Assembly: GCA_020631735.1 (NCBI GenBank) | Contig: CM036201.1 | Span: 77,786,502 to 77,850,501 of the forward strand | Source: Saccharum officinarum | Taxonomy: Eukaryota > Streptophyta > Magnoliopsida > Poales > Poaceae | Length of the DNA: 64,000 nucleotides | Reading direction: 5' to 3' | In this document: piece by piece, positions 33,880 to 45,890 of the stretch | Position numbering within the stretch: the stretch's first letter is position 1 | Layout: the number at the start of each line of letters is the position of its first letter | The notes under the pieces: model-generated | The model's input: only the letters and a program-made list of their open reading frames with translations | Databases searched by the model: none | What the model was told of the DNA's origin: nothing | Made by a program: the position numbers and the translations under genes

Positions 33880-34975
33880 ATAGACACTCGTCCTGTCCAG
33901 ACGCGGGTCCTCCACTCACCCGCTCTCTCTCAAAAAAATCTCCACTATGCTTATCCCTTCCGCCAAATTCGATGACATCCTCTTCTTCATCAGATTCCTC
34001 GCCCCCTAAGGTCCATCTCTTCCTCGCCCCGGCATCGTTGACCGCCTAGCCACCCTTAGGCCCGGGCCCAGCGACACCCTGCTGCTCGCGGCGGCTTCTC
34101 CTGCCAGTCCTTGATGCGGATACGGTGGCGTTCCATCTTGTCATTGAGCCACTGCTGCTCAGCCCCATGCCCCTTCTCCTGGTCCCTGGTAGTGGGCGCC
34201 GCCTCCGGCTCCACGTCCCGGTGGTGGTACGAGGACACGCGGCAGCTCTTGTGGTTGCGGTTGCGTTCGCCATCCTCATTCTCCAAAGCTTGGTGGTTAC
34301 TGCAGTCCCCCACCAGGTAGGCCATGGCTGCCAGCGACGCCGTGTTTCAAGTGTTTCAGGTGTTTCAGACTCATGTTTCAAGTATTTCAGGCATTTCAGA
34401 CTTATGTTTCAAGTGTTTTCATCTGAATGTTGCAAAAGTCAATCTGGGATGTTGCATATGTTGCAATGGCAATATACACATGTTTCAAGCTTATGTTTCA
34501 ATTGTTTCATGTGTTTCATACGTTTGTTTCAAATGTTTCTCAAAAGTTGATCAAGTGTTGCACATGTTGCAATGGCTATACAAACATGTTTCAAGTGTTT
34601 TATCTGTCTTCAAACATATGTTACATATGTTTCATCTGAATGTTTTAAAAGTAGATTAGGTGTTGCATGGCGCCGGTGGCTGGCAGAGAGCGGCCTATCG
34701 TAGGGCTTTGGCTCCTTTCTTGCACCCCGCTCTCTCCTCTCCCTCCCCTCCCTTCCTTCCCCTCCATCTCACCGTGGCAGTTCAAGCTCGACCTAAGTAG
34801 ATGGGCGCAGGGCGAGGGAGTTGTGTGCATGCGGCGCAATCACGGGAGCTTCGTCCGGACAGACGCCGCCTCCGGAGCGGGATGGGCACGAGGCAGAGGG
34901 AGCTGCCGCAGTAGGGAACGGGGTGCAGGTGCGGGCATCCGGACACGGTCGTCCGTCCGGACGTCTGGGCGCTAG
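33880..34975 (+). repeat. Unclassified dispersed repeat, copy A, with GTTTCA-rich section
   Basis: 34340-34650 is built of short words such as TGTTTCAAGTGTTTCA and GTTGCAATGG. It is followed by a GC-rich section and ends near GGACGTCTGGGCGCTAGCA at 34975. Copy B at 36470-37190 is the same element inverted. The minus strand at 34056-34325 is open for 89 codons with a basic-acidic composition (NDKMERHRIRIKDWQE) that might be a captured gene piece. Terminal repeats are not clear, so class is unassigned. Confidence 0.6.
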
Positions 34976-35575
34976 CACTACCTCTTTTTATATTCTTCCT
35001 TATCGATAGGAGTAGATATTTTGGTGAAAAATACCCTCCAACAATTTCTTTGATTAGATTTTCAAATATCGATATTCTAGATTTCTCGCTAGTGAAAGAT
35101 TGGGAGCAAGGTTGGCTCTGTCGAGTACGCCCAAAATATAGAAGAGTTGTTGACGGGTGGAAAGACATAGGGAGTATTTTTCATTCAAATGACTCTCTGA
35201 ATGATGTTTTAGAGAACGAGTTTAAGAAATACTCTTGGTGGTGCTTTTATAAGTTAAATTTGATATTTAATTAGTATGTCTTAAAAATGTTCATAAGAAA
35301 TTCTTCAAAAAAATGCTCATAAGAACTTATGAACCTGTATTTATTTTTTTTTATTTGGAGTGTTTGCACCATGGATTGCCATACGGATACGCCATCCTGC
35401 AACCGTGCAGGGACTGTGTGGCAGGCCGGCAGCGGGCAACGCCCAAAATCCAAGGTGCCCAAGACCCAAGCTACTGTGGCCAGCAGCAGCAGCATGGCAT
35501 GGCCGCATGGGCCAGCAGCCAGCACGACACCTGGGCCCTGGGAGCAGGCCAGCAGCATTGGCGAGGCAAGATACT
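34976..35575. other. Intergenic, no supported feature
   Basis: AT-rich to 35340 and then CAGCA/GCC-rich. Short overlapping ORFs at 35271-35696 arise on both strands and none has a recognisable domain. Confidence 0.35.
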
Positions 35576-35591
35576 CGTACGTGCTGATGTT

Positions 35592-35911
35592 TTTTTTAGC
35601 CCGGACTCTAGTGTAAGTTGTAGTATGTACTCTACATAACACACTCACACCACCACATACACGCGCACCTCCGAAGCTACAACCTATACACCTCAAACGT
35701 TCTTCTGGAGATCACCAAAGTCACATGAGTCTCATAGACGATGGGCACATCGTTGTCCCGTTGTAATGTCACGCGAGTGTCAAGGACCTGAAAGAAACAA
35801 ATCTAGGAAAATCCTGGAGGTGCGACACCTGAGTTGTGTCCGCTGGGATCAAACTCGGGTGGGTGGCGCTCCAACCGAGCAGCCTCACCACCGCGCTACG
35901 CGCGGGTCCGC
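35592..35911 (-). mobile_element. SINE with tRNA-like head and 16-bp target-site duplication
   Basis: CGTACGTGCTGATGTT flanks it exactly at 35576-35591 and 35912-35927. On the minus strand the head contains an A box (TAGCGCGGTGG) and B box (GTTTGATCCC) near 35850-35905, the RNA polymerase III promoter of tRNA-derived SINEs. The other end is a run of A on that strand (T run at 35590-35597). At 320 bp it is longer than the common plant Au SINE. Confidence 0.85.
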
Positions 35912-35927
35912 CGTACGTGCTGATGTT

Positions 35928-36469
35928 AATGTAAGAATAGATACTCTACTTTTTTTTGAAAGGAGAATGGATACTCTACTTGGTGCTTTGTGAACAGTGA
36001 AAACAAACGAGTGATCGAAACCTCTGTGGAACTAGTGCACTCTATATGCTTTTAATGCATGTTCAAGTGCAAATACATGTATCGAGGGTGATTTGAATTC
36101 GTGGCACGTCAACACGATCAAATAAAAACATTTTAAACCCCATTTGATATAAAATTCTTCTCCCGCTCTAGAGCAATTTAGCGAACATTTTTTTTACCAA
36201 ACGGGTACAATTTGATAAATCTTTATAGCTCATCGTACGGAGCTCCTTAAATTACGCTCTTATAAGAGTGCGCCACGTGTGAAGGTAAAAAAACAATCTT
36301 CTACCAGTCCTATGGATATTTTTCTTCTCTCAATCATTCATGACAATACATTCAACCAAATGTTTTACCAAAATAGTTTACCTTTACTAATAGAACTGCA
36401 CTTGGAGCCGAGAGCAAAGAAGTTGCTCTCGTAGCAAAGGAGGTTTGTTCCAAATGTGGCCTTGCATTG
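35928..36469. other. Intergenic, no supported feature
   Basis: AT-rich; a short near-duplicate ATACTCTACTT occurs at about 35940 and 35971. Nothing else stands out. Confidence 0.35.
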
Positions 36470-37190
36470 CATCATCGGCGCAGCAAGCGGCCAGACGTCT
36501 AGCCGCAGGACATGTCCGGAAGCTGCTCCCGTTCAAACGCACCACCACACCACGTTCTGTCCCCACGTAAAGGAGAGCGCCCATAGCGCCCGCGTCACCT
36601 GTGACATCCTCATCCTAGCTGCGCTTGCACCTAGCCACACCCCTTTCCCCTCTGCACGCACCATCCCCACGTTGTGCCCTGTCGCCGAGCTCAAACTGTC
36701 GTGGTGAGATTGAGGAAAGGGAAGGGAAGGGGAGGGGAGGAAGAGGAGAGGAGTGGACGAGGCACGCCGCGCAAGGTAGGAGCTGAAGCCTTGTGGCAGG
36801 CCGCTGTTCGCCAGTCACAGGCGCCATTGCAACATGTGCAACACCTGATCTACTTTCGAAACATCCAGATGAAACATTTGTGACATACGTCTGAAGACAG
36901 ATGAAACACTTGAAATATGTGTCTGAAACACTTACAAAAACACCTGAAAACACTTAAAAACTCATTGCAAAATATATGCAACGTGGAGATAAAACACTTG
37001 CAACATATGTGTGAAACATATGCAACATCCAAATAAACACACTTGCAACATAGATTTAAAAAAACAGATGAAACAAACATATGTGTATAGCCATGCAACA
37101 TATGCAAACATCCCGATCTATTATTGGAATATCCATATGAAACATTTGCAACATGCTTTTTCAGCAAAACCCTAGCAGGCAGAGTACTCC
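36470..37190 (-). repeat. Unclassified dispersed repeat, copy B
   Basis: Reverse complement aligns with copy A through the GTTTCA/GTTGCA section (36830-37160), the CCTCCCC-rich section (36700-36770) and the terminal GACGTCTGGCCGCTTGCTG (near 36480-36500). The two copies face each other about 1.5 kb apart. Confidence 0.6.
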
Positions 37191-37606
37191 ACAGCGGGAT
37201 CCGGCTATGCGATCACGGTGGAGAAGGAAGATGGCAGCAAGCGGGCGGCTGCGCGAGCGACGGCGGCCATCCAGGCTAGCCCAGGCGTAGCGTGGCACAG
37301 CCGGCCCGACGCACAGTCGTAGCACGCGCAGCCAGCGCGGCCAGTCCAATGGCTGCCCGATCGGGGGCGTAGCCGGAGCGAGCAGCAAGAGGCGCGGGTG
37401 GAGCGCGCAACGGGCAGGGGCGAGGAGCGAGCGACGCGAGATGGCTTGCGCGGCAGAGAAGCGTAGCGGCAGTGAGGCGGTGGTGCGGCGGGTGAAGCGC
37501 GGCAGAGCGAGACGGAGTGGGCGCGCGACGTTGGGAAGGGACCGACGCCTGTGGCCTATCATTATTGTTGCATCATTGAGATGGTATACTTCTAGTTTGA
37601 ATGGTA
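37191..37606. other. GC-rich sequence without recognisable gene
   Basis: Likely continues repeat copy B. The 161-codon minus ORF at 37161-37646 is Arg/Pro/Leu-rich without motif, as expected from composition. Confidence 0.35.
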
Positions 37607-37859
37607 TTCCCTCTGTCCTAGAAAGAGTGCCGCTATGAGAGTCCATGCTGGTTAAGTTTTTTAAAATTTAATTAAGTTTGTAGAAAATGTTAGCGACATT
37701 TGTATCTTTAGATAAGTTTACTATATGAAAATATGTTTAACCATTTATCTAAATAATACTAATTGTATATACTCTAAATATCAATATATTTTTTTATAAA
37801 TAATTGGTGAAAGTTGAAAATCTTTGGCTCGTCGGAGAGCGAGAATTACGATGAGGGAG
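37607..37859. mobile_element. Stowaway-like MITE, 253 bp
   Basis: Ends TTCCCTCTGTCC and GAGGGAG, TA on each side, AT-rich interior with the AGTTTGTAGAAAATGTTAG type sequence seen in other grass Stowaways. Confidence 0.75.
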
Positions 37860-37925
37860 TACGCGGCATCGTCAACTTTTACATGAGAATCGCTAGTTTT
37901 GCACGACAGTGAGGACTGAGGAGTA

Positions 37926-38165
37926 CTCACGTCCGTCCTTCACCCCTCCAGTCCATCGGCACGACACGTCCTCCTTGACCTTCACCTCGCCGTCGGCTAC
38001 CGCCTCCGTGCTCCACACCTGCACAACACAAGCCAAGAGACATGTCGCATACAAGGTTTTCGTCAAGGTAGGATTAGTCACCACTCAACCTGCTTCGTGG
38101 ATCACATTGACAATCACTCATCACAAAACGAACATACAAGGGTACTTATCAACCTTGTGTTCGCA
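37926..38165 (-). repeat. First 240 bp of the Copia LTR, inverted scrap
   Basis: It matches the LTR start (as at 2063-2299) and ends precisely at the TG terminus at 38165. It lacks any internal region. The nearby LTR1 (39978-41370) in the opposite orientation lacks the first 380 bp, so the two may be pieces of one LTR split by an inversion. Confidence 0.85.
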
Positions 38166-38441
38166 ATTACGATATGTTTTGTATTTTCTAAATACATAAT
38201 TTCATTATACACTTAGATATATATTAGATCTAGATACATAATAAAAATAATATACTCTTAAAAAGCTTAAAATATCTTATAATTCGGAACAGATAGAGTA
38301 GGATAATTGTCGTTAGAATTATTTCTTTTGGTTAATTACTTATTAAATGCTTAAGGTTCATTAGTTCGTGTAGACCGGATGTGCAGCATAGGCAATAGCC
38401 TGTATAGTAGGTACTATCCGTGATCTATCTCATTGCTATGG

Positions 38442-38680
38442 CAGTGTTTACTTACTTCAAACTTCCAAAAATTTTACAAGATTCCCCGTCACATCAAATC
38501 TTTAGACGCATGCATGAAGCATTAAATGTAGGTAAAAAATAACTAATTGCACAGTTTGTCTGTAAATGTCGAGACAAATCTTTTGAGTCTAGTTAGTCCA
38601 TGATTGAATAAATTTTACCAAATAACAACGAAAAGTGCTACAGAAACTTACACACACTTTACAACCATCTAAACACACCC
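38442..38680 (+). mobile_element. hAT-type MITE-like repeat
   Basis: It shares the blocks GCACAGTTTGTCTGTAAATG, GACAAATCTTTTGAG and AGTGCTACAG with two neighbours and has weak inverted ends (GTGTTTAC / CTAAACAC). Confidence 0.6.
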
Positions 38681-38723
38681 TATATAATACATTTTTTTTG
38701 AAAATGTAATAGGAGTATTTTAG

Positions 38724-38940
38724 CCCTTGTTTAGTTTCCTTTCAAAATACAAAAAGTACAAAGATTTTATATCATATCATTATCACATCAAATCTTTAGA
38801 CACATATATGGAGTATTAAATGTCGGTAGAAAAATAACTAATTATACAGTTTGCTTGTACTTTGCGAGATGAATCTTTTAAGCCTAATTAGTTAACGTTT
38901 GAATAATAATTGACAAACACAAACAAAATGGTACAATATT
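38724..38940 (+). mobile_element. hAT-type MITE-like repeat, second copy, 3' end decayed
   Basis: It begins CCCTTGTTTAGTTTCC and carries the same internal blocks (ACAGTTTGCTTGTACTTTGC, GATGAATCTTTTAAG). The closing inverted end is not recognisable. Confidence 0.55.
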
Positions 38941-39412
38941 TCTAGTACTCCTACCTCGCAACCTTAGAACTTAGTTTACTGTAGAACAGGGTCTCGGATT
39001 TTGCCGGCACAGCCCTGTATGTCCTGTCCTGTCGTGTCCTGTCCCCGTGCGTTTGCAGCGGGCAGTAAAAGGCGCGGTCCCTCGAGGAGCATCGGCTGCG
39101 CCTGGCCTGACGGCGGCCAGGGCTGGCACGCAGTGGCCATGGCGATGGCAGTGGCGCACTTGCGGTGGCAGGCGAGCGCCGATGTGACCCATCGATGAGA
39201 TGATTAGGGCACGTAGTGCCTTGAGTTTTGTCCCGGCGCGCGCGGCGAGGCCGAGACCGACAGAGAGGGGCCGACCGGCCGAGGCGCCGTCCGCCGTGCA
39301 CGCTGCAGGCTGCACCGGCCACCGGCTGGCGACGTGCCTGCTCTGGGGCCCCGTCCGGCCCGGCCCCTTGGTCTTGCTCTCGCAGGAGGAGAGGCAGGAC
39401 CATTCGATTGAG
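38941..39412. other. GC-rich intergenic sequence
   Basis: 39000-39400 is GC-rich with open frames of 65-150 codons on both strands and no consistent coding signal. It contains a TGTCCTGTCCTGTCGTGTCCTG minisatellite-like run near 39018-39045. Confidence 0.35.
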
Positions 39413-39653
39413 GGTGTGTTCACTTCGCGAAAAGCAGTTGAAAAGTTACTGTAGCATCTTTCGTTGTTATTTGGTAAAATTTGTCTAATTATGAACTAAC
39501 TAGGCTCAAAAGATTCGTCCCGACATTTACAGACAAACTATGCAATTAGTTATCTTTTTACCTACGTTTAATGCTCCATGCATGCGTCGAAAGATTTGAT
39601 GTGATGTGTGTAAGAGGAAATATTTTGGGTTGGAAGGGGAAGTGAACGAGGCC
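39413..39653 (-). mobile_element. hAT-type MITE-like repeat, inverted copy
   Basis: Ends GGTGTGTTCACTT and AAGTGAACGAGGCC are near-inverted. The interior is the reverse complement of the element at 38442-38680. Confidence 0.65.
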
Positions 39654-39748
39654 TGATTGCCCAGCCCAGCGCTGGAAATATGCTCCGGCGGTGCGTGCAG
39701 CCACGCCGTCAGCGGCGGAACCAGCCGTGTCAGGTGGGTTTGTAGGTA

Positions 39749-39974
39749 CTCCCTGCATCGAACAAAGTTGGACTAAGTTTATAGTAAATAGTATTAACAT
39801 TTATGTCTTCAAATAAATTTATTATAAAAATATATTCTATAACTAATCTAATAATACTTATTTTATATCATAAATATTAGTATTTTTTATATAAATTTAG
39901 TCAAAGTTTAAACTGTTTGACTTTTCCAAAAACGAGAATTGTATATTTTTATGGATTTTTATGGACGGAGGGAG
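39749..39974. mobile_element. Stowaway-like MITE, 226 bp
   Basis: CTCCCTGCATCG and GGACGGAGGGAG ends, TA duplicated at 39747-39748 and 39975-39976, AT-rich middle. It abuts the truncated LTR1. Confidence 0.8.
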
Positions 39975-39977
39975 TAC

Positions 39978-41370
39978 TACGCTACTCGCGGAGCGGTTTG
40001 ATGGTTTTGGCCTCAAAACCCGGGCGGAGGTTCCGAGGAGGAACGGACGACACGTGGCGGCATCGGGGAGTTCGCGTCGAGGCGAAGCTATCGATGAGGA
40101 GGCGCGGTGGCCGTCGAATGAAGATGACACAGGGTTGGACCTTTACGCCCTTGGGCTAAATGGTTTGGCTCTTTTGTATACAGGGGCAAAACTGGGAATG
40201 TGTAATAGCCCTGTTAAATAGGATGAGCGAGCCCCCATCTCCCTCACCTCCTCCATTTTCATTTTCTCCTTTAGGGTTTCTTCCTCTAGGTGCTTGTGTG
40301 AGAGAGAGAGGTCCACTAATCCACCGATTAGTGTAAGAACCATGAATCTTTGAGGGAAGGAGGTCCTGAATCCTCCGATGTCCTCCGGTGTTCGGCACAG
40401 AAATCAATTTGTGAGTTCATGATGTGTTCTTCGTTTTCTCCCCTCTAGTTCTTCCTTCGATTCGTCGTTTCTAGACTATTTTGGTTCGTTTTTGTTGCCT
40501 TGATTCGTGCTATGACGTGAGTAGAATCTTTCCACCGAAGGAAATCCATCAATTCCTCACGAGCAAGTAGATCGGACGATTTCTTGGTCTAGGTCTCAAG
40601 AACCGGTGTTTTTTTGTTCTCCTTTGATTTCCCGTTGATTGGCTTCAAATTGGGCGATGACCTCTTAGAGGTAGCACCCCTACTGTCTTGTGATCATGCT
40701 CACCAAGTTTCGTGGCAGTTGGTGAAAATTTGGCCGCAAATCGGAAGATCAAAGAGAGGAGGCGATTTTCGGAGCTCTCTGTTCCTGCTGTTTCGCGATT
40801 CGCGGACAGTCCGCGGTACTGTAGCGGACAGTCCGGGAGTTGAGATTTTTTCTATGCTTTCATTGCTGCACGGTGTCCGTACTCGCGGACTGTCCGGCCC
40901 CCAAGCCCGGACTGCCCGCGGTACTGTAGCAGTTATTTTTCAGTCGAGAACAGAACTGCTTCCGCGAAGATCGTTTTCAGATTTTTTAACCTGCGGACTG
41001 TCCGCGGTACTGTAGTGGACTGTCCAAACTCAAATAGGAAAAAATGCAAGTGTAAATTAGGAAATATATTCCATCTCAGTTTATTCACTTATTTCCATCG
41101 CAGTACTGTAGCGGACTGTCCGTGGCTCGCAGTCTGTGCTGTTGCGATCTGTTTCTCGCCCGTTCGGTTTCCGATTCGAGTTCCGTCTTTTGCGTTGGGT
41201 TTCTAGTAATCTGAGGAATGTCTTTAGGGTCTCTTAACTCTTGGTGGCTCGAGTTTTTGTAGCATTTGTTTGTGTGTCTTTTAGGGTTGATTTTGGGACA
41301 GCGGTCGAAAGTTTCGAAAGAAATTTGAGGCTCCCTTTCACCCCCCTCTGGTCGCCGTTTCGGTCCTTCA
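39978..41370 (+). repeat. LTR1 (right arm), lacking its first 380 bp, with 78-bp insertion (41023-41100)
   Basis: It matches LTR positions from about 380 to the CA end at 41370 and is followed directly by segment F, as a 3' LTR would be, but has no internal region upstream. The insertion is a copy of the end of F. Confidence 0.9.
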
Positions 41371-42913
41371 GTAATTTGAAATGAAGGGAGTACAAGAGGA
41401 TAAGACTGTTTACCCACAATAAATAATTCCAATGATATAGTATTACTAATACAAGACTACAAGACAGTTACCCACGGAAGGCATCTCAAATTTTACATGC
41501 ATCAGCTCATCAGCGGTTCAGCACTAGGGCAAATCCGCAGCCTTGAGATTCCCTGACCTGGCCTGATAGGCTGTTATTTTTTAGGCCCCTAAGAATTCGA
41601 GGCCCTGTTTGATCGCACGGGTTGCACGCCCCTGAGGACATACCAGGCAGCCTCTCGTCCGTCTCCGGCCTCAGCATGACACCATGCCACCATGGTTGGT
41701 TGGGCTTGGCCAGTCTAGCTGCAGCCTGGAGCTGGACACAGAACACATGGATGCCATGCGAATCATTTTAGCTGGACATGCATATTCGTGTTTACTAGCT
41801 TTGGATATTCTCCAACGCAAATACAAATAGGAAGAATTAGTACTCCCTCCCTTCCAAAATAACTATTGTTTTTGCTTTATGGCACTTTGGTTTCCATGCC
41901 GTAAGTTTGACTAGATTTGTAGAATAAAATAAGTACAATATTTATATCTCCAAATAAATTTATTATGAGAATAGATTCAACGATCTATCTAATAATATTA
42001 ATTATGTACCATAAATATTAATATTTTTAATATAACATTAGTCAAAGTTATTTTTCGGAAAGCCAGAACGACAGTTATTTTGGAGCCGAGGGAGGATGTC
42101 TTGGAGAACCGAAAATGTGATATATGTAGTTGTTGCATTTACTCAATATCCGAAGAAATATTTGTGGCCGCTTGTACTGTAATTGAGGCACATTTATTAG
42201 TATTTGCAATCGAAGCAAAAAATCTGCATTCATATCTGTATCCGGCTTCGACTACGAAGAAAAATATTAAAACAAATATTGTGTGAGCAATGTCCATCCA
42301 TATCTGGTCCGATTTCATCCCTACAACCTAGTATGTTGTTTCATTCTGTTGAGTCATTGTGGGTACATTTAGATGGTGAAGGTAGATTTTTTTTTGCGGG
42401 TGGTGAAGGTAGAGATAAAGTGTCCTGAGTTTCATTTAGTTGTTTTCAAGAGTGCCACGTCATCTGAAATAGTTTTAGTTGATGAATGAAATATGATCTT
42501 CCAGTACACAAAATCGTTTTATGGTTTCGTACACCAACTATATGATTTAATTGTTATATGGTGTTGTGATAGTAAAAAAATATGCCATACAAACTATGTA
42601 GCCACTTGCAAATCTATACCTTAATAATAAAAGGCAAAATTTCAGGCTTTTTTTCGTCCATCCTTTTGTTTGGTCCGTCTTCTCCTAACTAACTTCATGA
42701 ATATGGATGTTATTTATATCTCTACAACTCTCATATTTATATGACACATAGACAGAGTTCCTAAAGTAATATAGATAGTTATAGGAATCCTAATCCAAAT
42801 ATATGTCTCCAATTCTAAATATGTTGCATAGAAATCCAAACTCAAATAGGAAAAAATGCAAGTGTAAATTAGGAAATATATTCAATCTCAGTTTATTCAC
42901 TTATTTCCATCGT
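41371..42913 (+). repeat. Segment F with Stowaway MITE (41843-42094)
   Basis: Same as 9930-11472 reversed. It links LTR1 to the truncated LTR2 and shows no gene; the small ORFs are the mirror images of those on the left. Confidence 0.85.
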
Positions 42914-43206
42914 AGTACTGTAGCAGACTGTCCACGGTACTGTAGCGGACTGTCCGCGTCTCGTAGTCTGTGCTGTTGCGATCTGTTTCTCGCCCGTTTG
43001 GTTTCCGATTCGAGTTTCGTCTTTTGCGTTAGGTTTCTAGTAATCTGAGGAATGTCTTTAGGGTCTCTTAACTCTTGGTGGCTCGAGTTTTCGTAGCATT
43101 TGTTTGTGTGCCTTTTGGGGGTTGATTTTGGGACAGCGGTCGAAAGTTTCGAAAGAAATTTGAGGCTCCCATTCACCCCCCCTCTGGTCGCCGTTTCGGT
43201 CCTTCA
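42914..43206 (+). repeat. Truncated 5' LTR (LTR2), last 293 bp
   Basis: Mirror copy of 9637-9929 with the same break in the GTACTGTAGC tract. It ends CCTTCA two bases before the primer site. Confidence 0.88.
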
Positions 43207-43208
43207 AT

Positions 43209-43223
43209 TGGTATCGGAGCCGG
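43209..43223 (+). other. Primer binding site of right Copia element
   Basis: TGGTATCGGAGCCGG, as in the left arm. Confidence 0.9.
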
Positions 43224-43269
43224 TTAAGGATCATTCCACCTTAATCGGTCCGTGATCCACGAAGGCGAC

Positions 43270-45039
43270 ATGGAGCGTGGTTCTGGCAAACCACCGTTCT
43301 TTGATGGAACAAATTATCCCTATTGAAAGATCCGCATGTCCACGCATCTCCAGGGGATTGATTGGCTTGTTTGGGAGATTTGCGAGGGTGCTACTTATGT
43401 TGTGCTTGAACCCCGTGCTCGTGTCACGCAAGATCAAAAAGATCAGCACAACGCTAATAGCAGAGCTCGCGCAGTTCTTTTCTCGAGTCTTTCGCTTCAG
43501 GAGTTCAAGAGAGTCTCTGATTGTACTACTGCTCGGGAGATCTGTGCGAGGCTTCAGAGCTATCACGAGGGGACCGCATATGTCAAAACCAGACTCTACG
43601 AGACGTACAAGAGGGAGTACGAGAACTTCACTCAGCTTGATGGCGAGTCCAGCGATGCCATGTTTTCTCGCTTTCAGACCATCGTCAACAAGATACGAGC
43701 AAACAAGGCACAGTTACCTTATGATGATCATGAGAGGGCACTCAAGCTTCTATATGCCCTAGATCGGAAGGTATGGGATGTGAAGGTGACCGCCATCATT
43801 GAGTCTTCGGGGTATGAGACTCTCACTGTGGATGAGCTTTTCAGCAAGCTCAAGTCCACCGAGATCGACTACCAGACCCAAGCCAAGCTCAAGAATCTCT
43901 TTGCACCGACTATGGCCTTGGTCTTAGGTAATGGCTCAAGTTCTTTGGCTAACCCTTCACAGGTGTCTTTTGCCTTGTCTTCTTTGGTGTCTGTCATAGA
44001 GGAACAGATGGAGAGTCTTGGGGACGACGAGCTAGCGTTGATCATCAGTCGGTTCTCGTGGTTTCACAACAACCGCTTGAATCGCTGGCGTGGTGGTGGT
44101 CCGAAGGAAGGATGCTACGACTGTGGAGATCCTGACCACTTCGTCGCCCACTGCCCCAAGAAGAACAATCACTCCTTCAATAAGTACGACTCCAGCAAGC
44201 GCAAGGACAAGCGCGAGTACACCTCCAAGCACCAGTCGAAGGGAGGATTCGACAAGGAGGCGCTGAAGAAGAAGTACTTCAAGAAGGCCAAGGCTCAAGA
44301 GTGCGCCTTCCTCGCCTCCCTCAGCGACCTTGACAACGACACCGACGACGACCGGTCTTCTTCTTCCTCGAGCGATGATGAGTCCGAGAAGAGGCGTGAG
44401 GACAAGTTGACCGGGCTTTGCTTTGTCGCCAAGTCCATCCATGGAGGCTACTGCACCATGGCTGTGGATGAAGGGGTGAAGCCTAACAAGGACGTGCTTC
44501 CCGGTGACGACGACTCTACCGAGGTAAAACCCTCCGTCGATGCTCTTATTGCCGAGCTTGATATCATGACCGATACTTTGATGAGTCAAGATAAGCTGCT
44601 GAAACATGCTGCTCGTAAGAGGAAAGAGTTTAAGGACAAGCTAGAAGTTGTAGAGAAAGAGCTTGAGAAAGCTAAGAAGCTTGTTGTTTATGTGTCTGAC
44701 GAGGTTGAGTGCGATGAATGTGCTGTTCATATGACTAACTTTTCTGAGTTGCAATCTAAGTATGCTACCTTGTTAGATGAGAACGATGAGCTGAAGGCTA
44801 GGTCTAGCTTGTTGGGTGCGTGCAAGTCTTGTTCAGGCTTGCAATCTGAGCTGGCAGAGAAGAATGCCAAGATCCTTGCTCTTGAGAAGGCCAGTTCAGA
44901 TAGCACTGTTGTTGAGTGTGCACGTTATGAGAGTTTGGTGTTGGAGCTTGAGTCTTACAGGCATGACAAGATGAGATCCGAGGAAGACAACACATACCTT
45001 TGGTCCATCTTAAATTGGGTGTCTTATAGTGAACCGTAG
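43270..45039 (+). pseudogene. gag: Copia gag (right copy 1), open for 567 codons after one stop
   Basis: MERGSGKPPFFDGTNYPY is followed by TGA at codon 19 (43324-43326), then 43336-45039 is open. It holds the gag core, CCHC knuckle CYDCGDPDHFVAHC, a Lys-rich linker, an acidic/Ser patch and a long heptad-patterned C-terminus. A TAG ends it at 45039 where the polyprotein should continue. It is the least damaged gag of the three copies. Confidence 0.9.
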
Positions 45040-45890
45040 TTGGGCATGATGATGAGCCAGTTCAGACGGGGAACTGGGACATCGGGAGTAGGCTTTGCTC
45101 TAGGTGGGAAGGGTGAAAATGTCTATGGAAAAGTTGGTGAATTCAGTGGTTTGAGCCCAAGTGAGAAACCTTCCACTACTCCCAAATTGATCAAGATCAA
45201 TCCACCTAAACCTACCGAACCCACTGTGAAAGATGGAGTGTTTGAAGAGCCTCCAAGAGCTCCACCTCAGAAATAAGTTTGGGTTCTAAAATCGAACCAT
45301 CTCAGGAACCCACTTGACACTCTACCGAACATCTCTGAGGATCCCCTTCCTAAAGCCAGAAAGCTACCAAGAGTGACACATACCCACAAAAAAGTGAGCC
45401 AACAACCACCCAAGAGAGAGGTGAGGTATCACTGTGACTATTGCCATAGGGTTGGTCATCTTGTTAAGTTTTGCTTTAGGAGGAAGAGAGATGAGCGACG
45501 GGAGTATGAGTTGAACAACCAAAATATGTACCGCCTGTCCCATGGCGTACATGTGCCGCCTGTTCAGAGGTGCAATGCTAGGCCAAGAGGTGCAATGCCT
45601 TAAGGTGCTAGGCCTCAGGTTGCTAGACCACGCGGTGGTCATGGTGGTTGTGCCCGGCGTGGTTCAGATCATGATCAATATTATTTTGGACCTCGTGACA
45701 GTGGCTTTCAGTCCTACAGCTCTAGCAGACCACGTTTTTCCCCACTTGGTGCCCGCTTTCCTCAGATGGGACATGGCATGTTTGGTGTTTTTCCTAACAC
45801 TTTTCCAGGGCAAATGAGCCAACACTGGTATCCTTCACAGTTTACTAACCCCAGTGTTGCGCCATTTGCTCATCCTATGTCTTTCTATTG
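45040..45890 (+). pseudogene. gag: Gag C-terminal/linker with second zinc knuckle (right copy 1)
   Basis: Same region as 6953-7804 but with extra stops (TAA near 45274, TAA near 45601) and Lys/Glu substitutions. The knuckle CDYCHRVGHLVKFC is readable. Confidence 0.8.

Noticed and set aside
35850..35911. Functional tRNA gene
   Set aside because: A and B boxes are present, but no acceptor stem or cloverleaf; it is the head of a SINE with target-site duplications.
39000..39454. 150-codon minus ORFs near 38951-39423
   Set aside because: Two overlapping frames are equally open; low-complexity composition and no motif.
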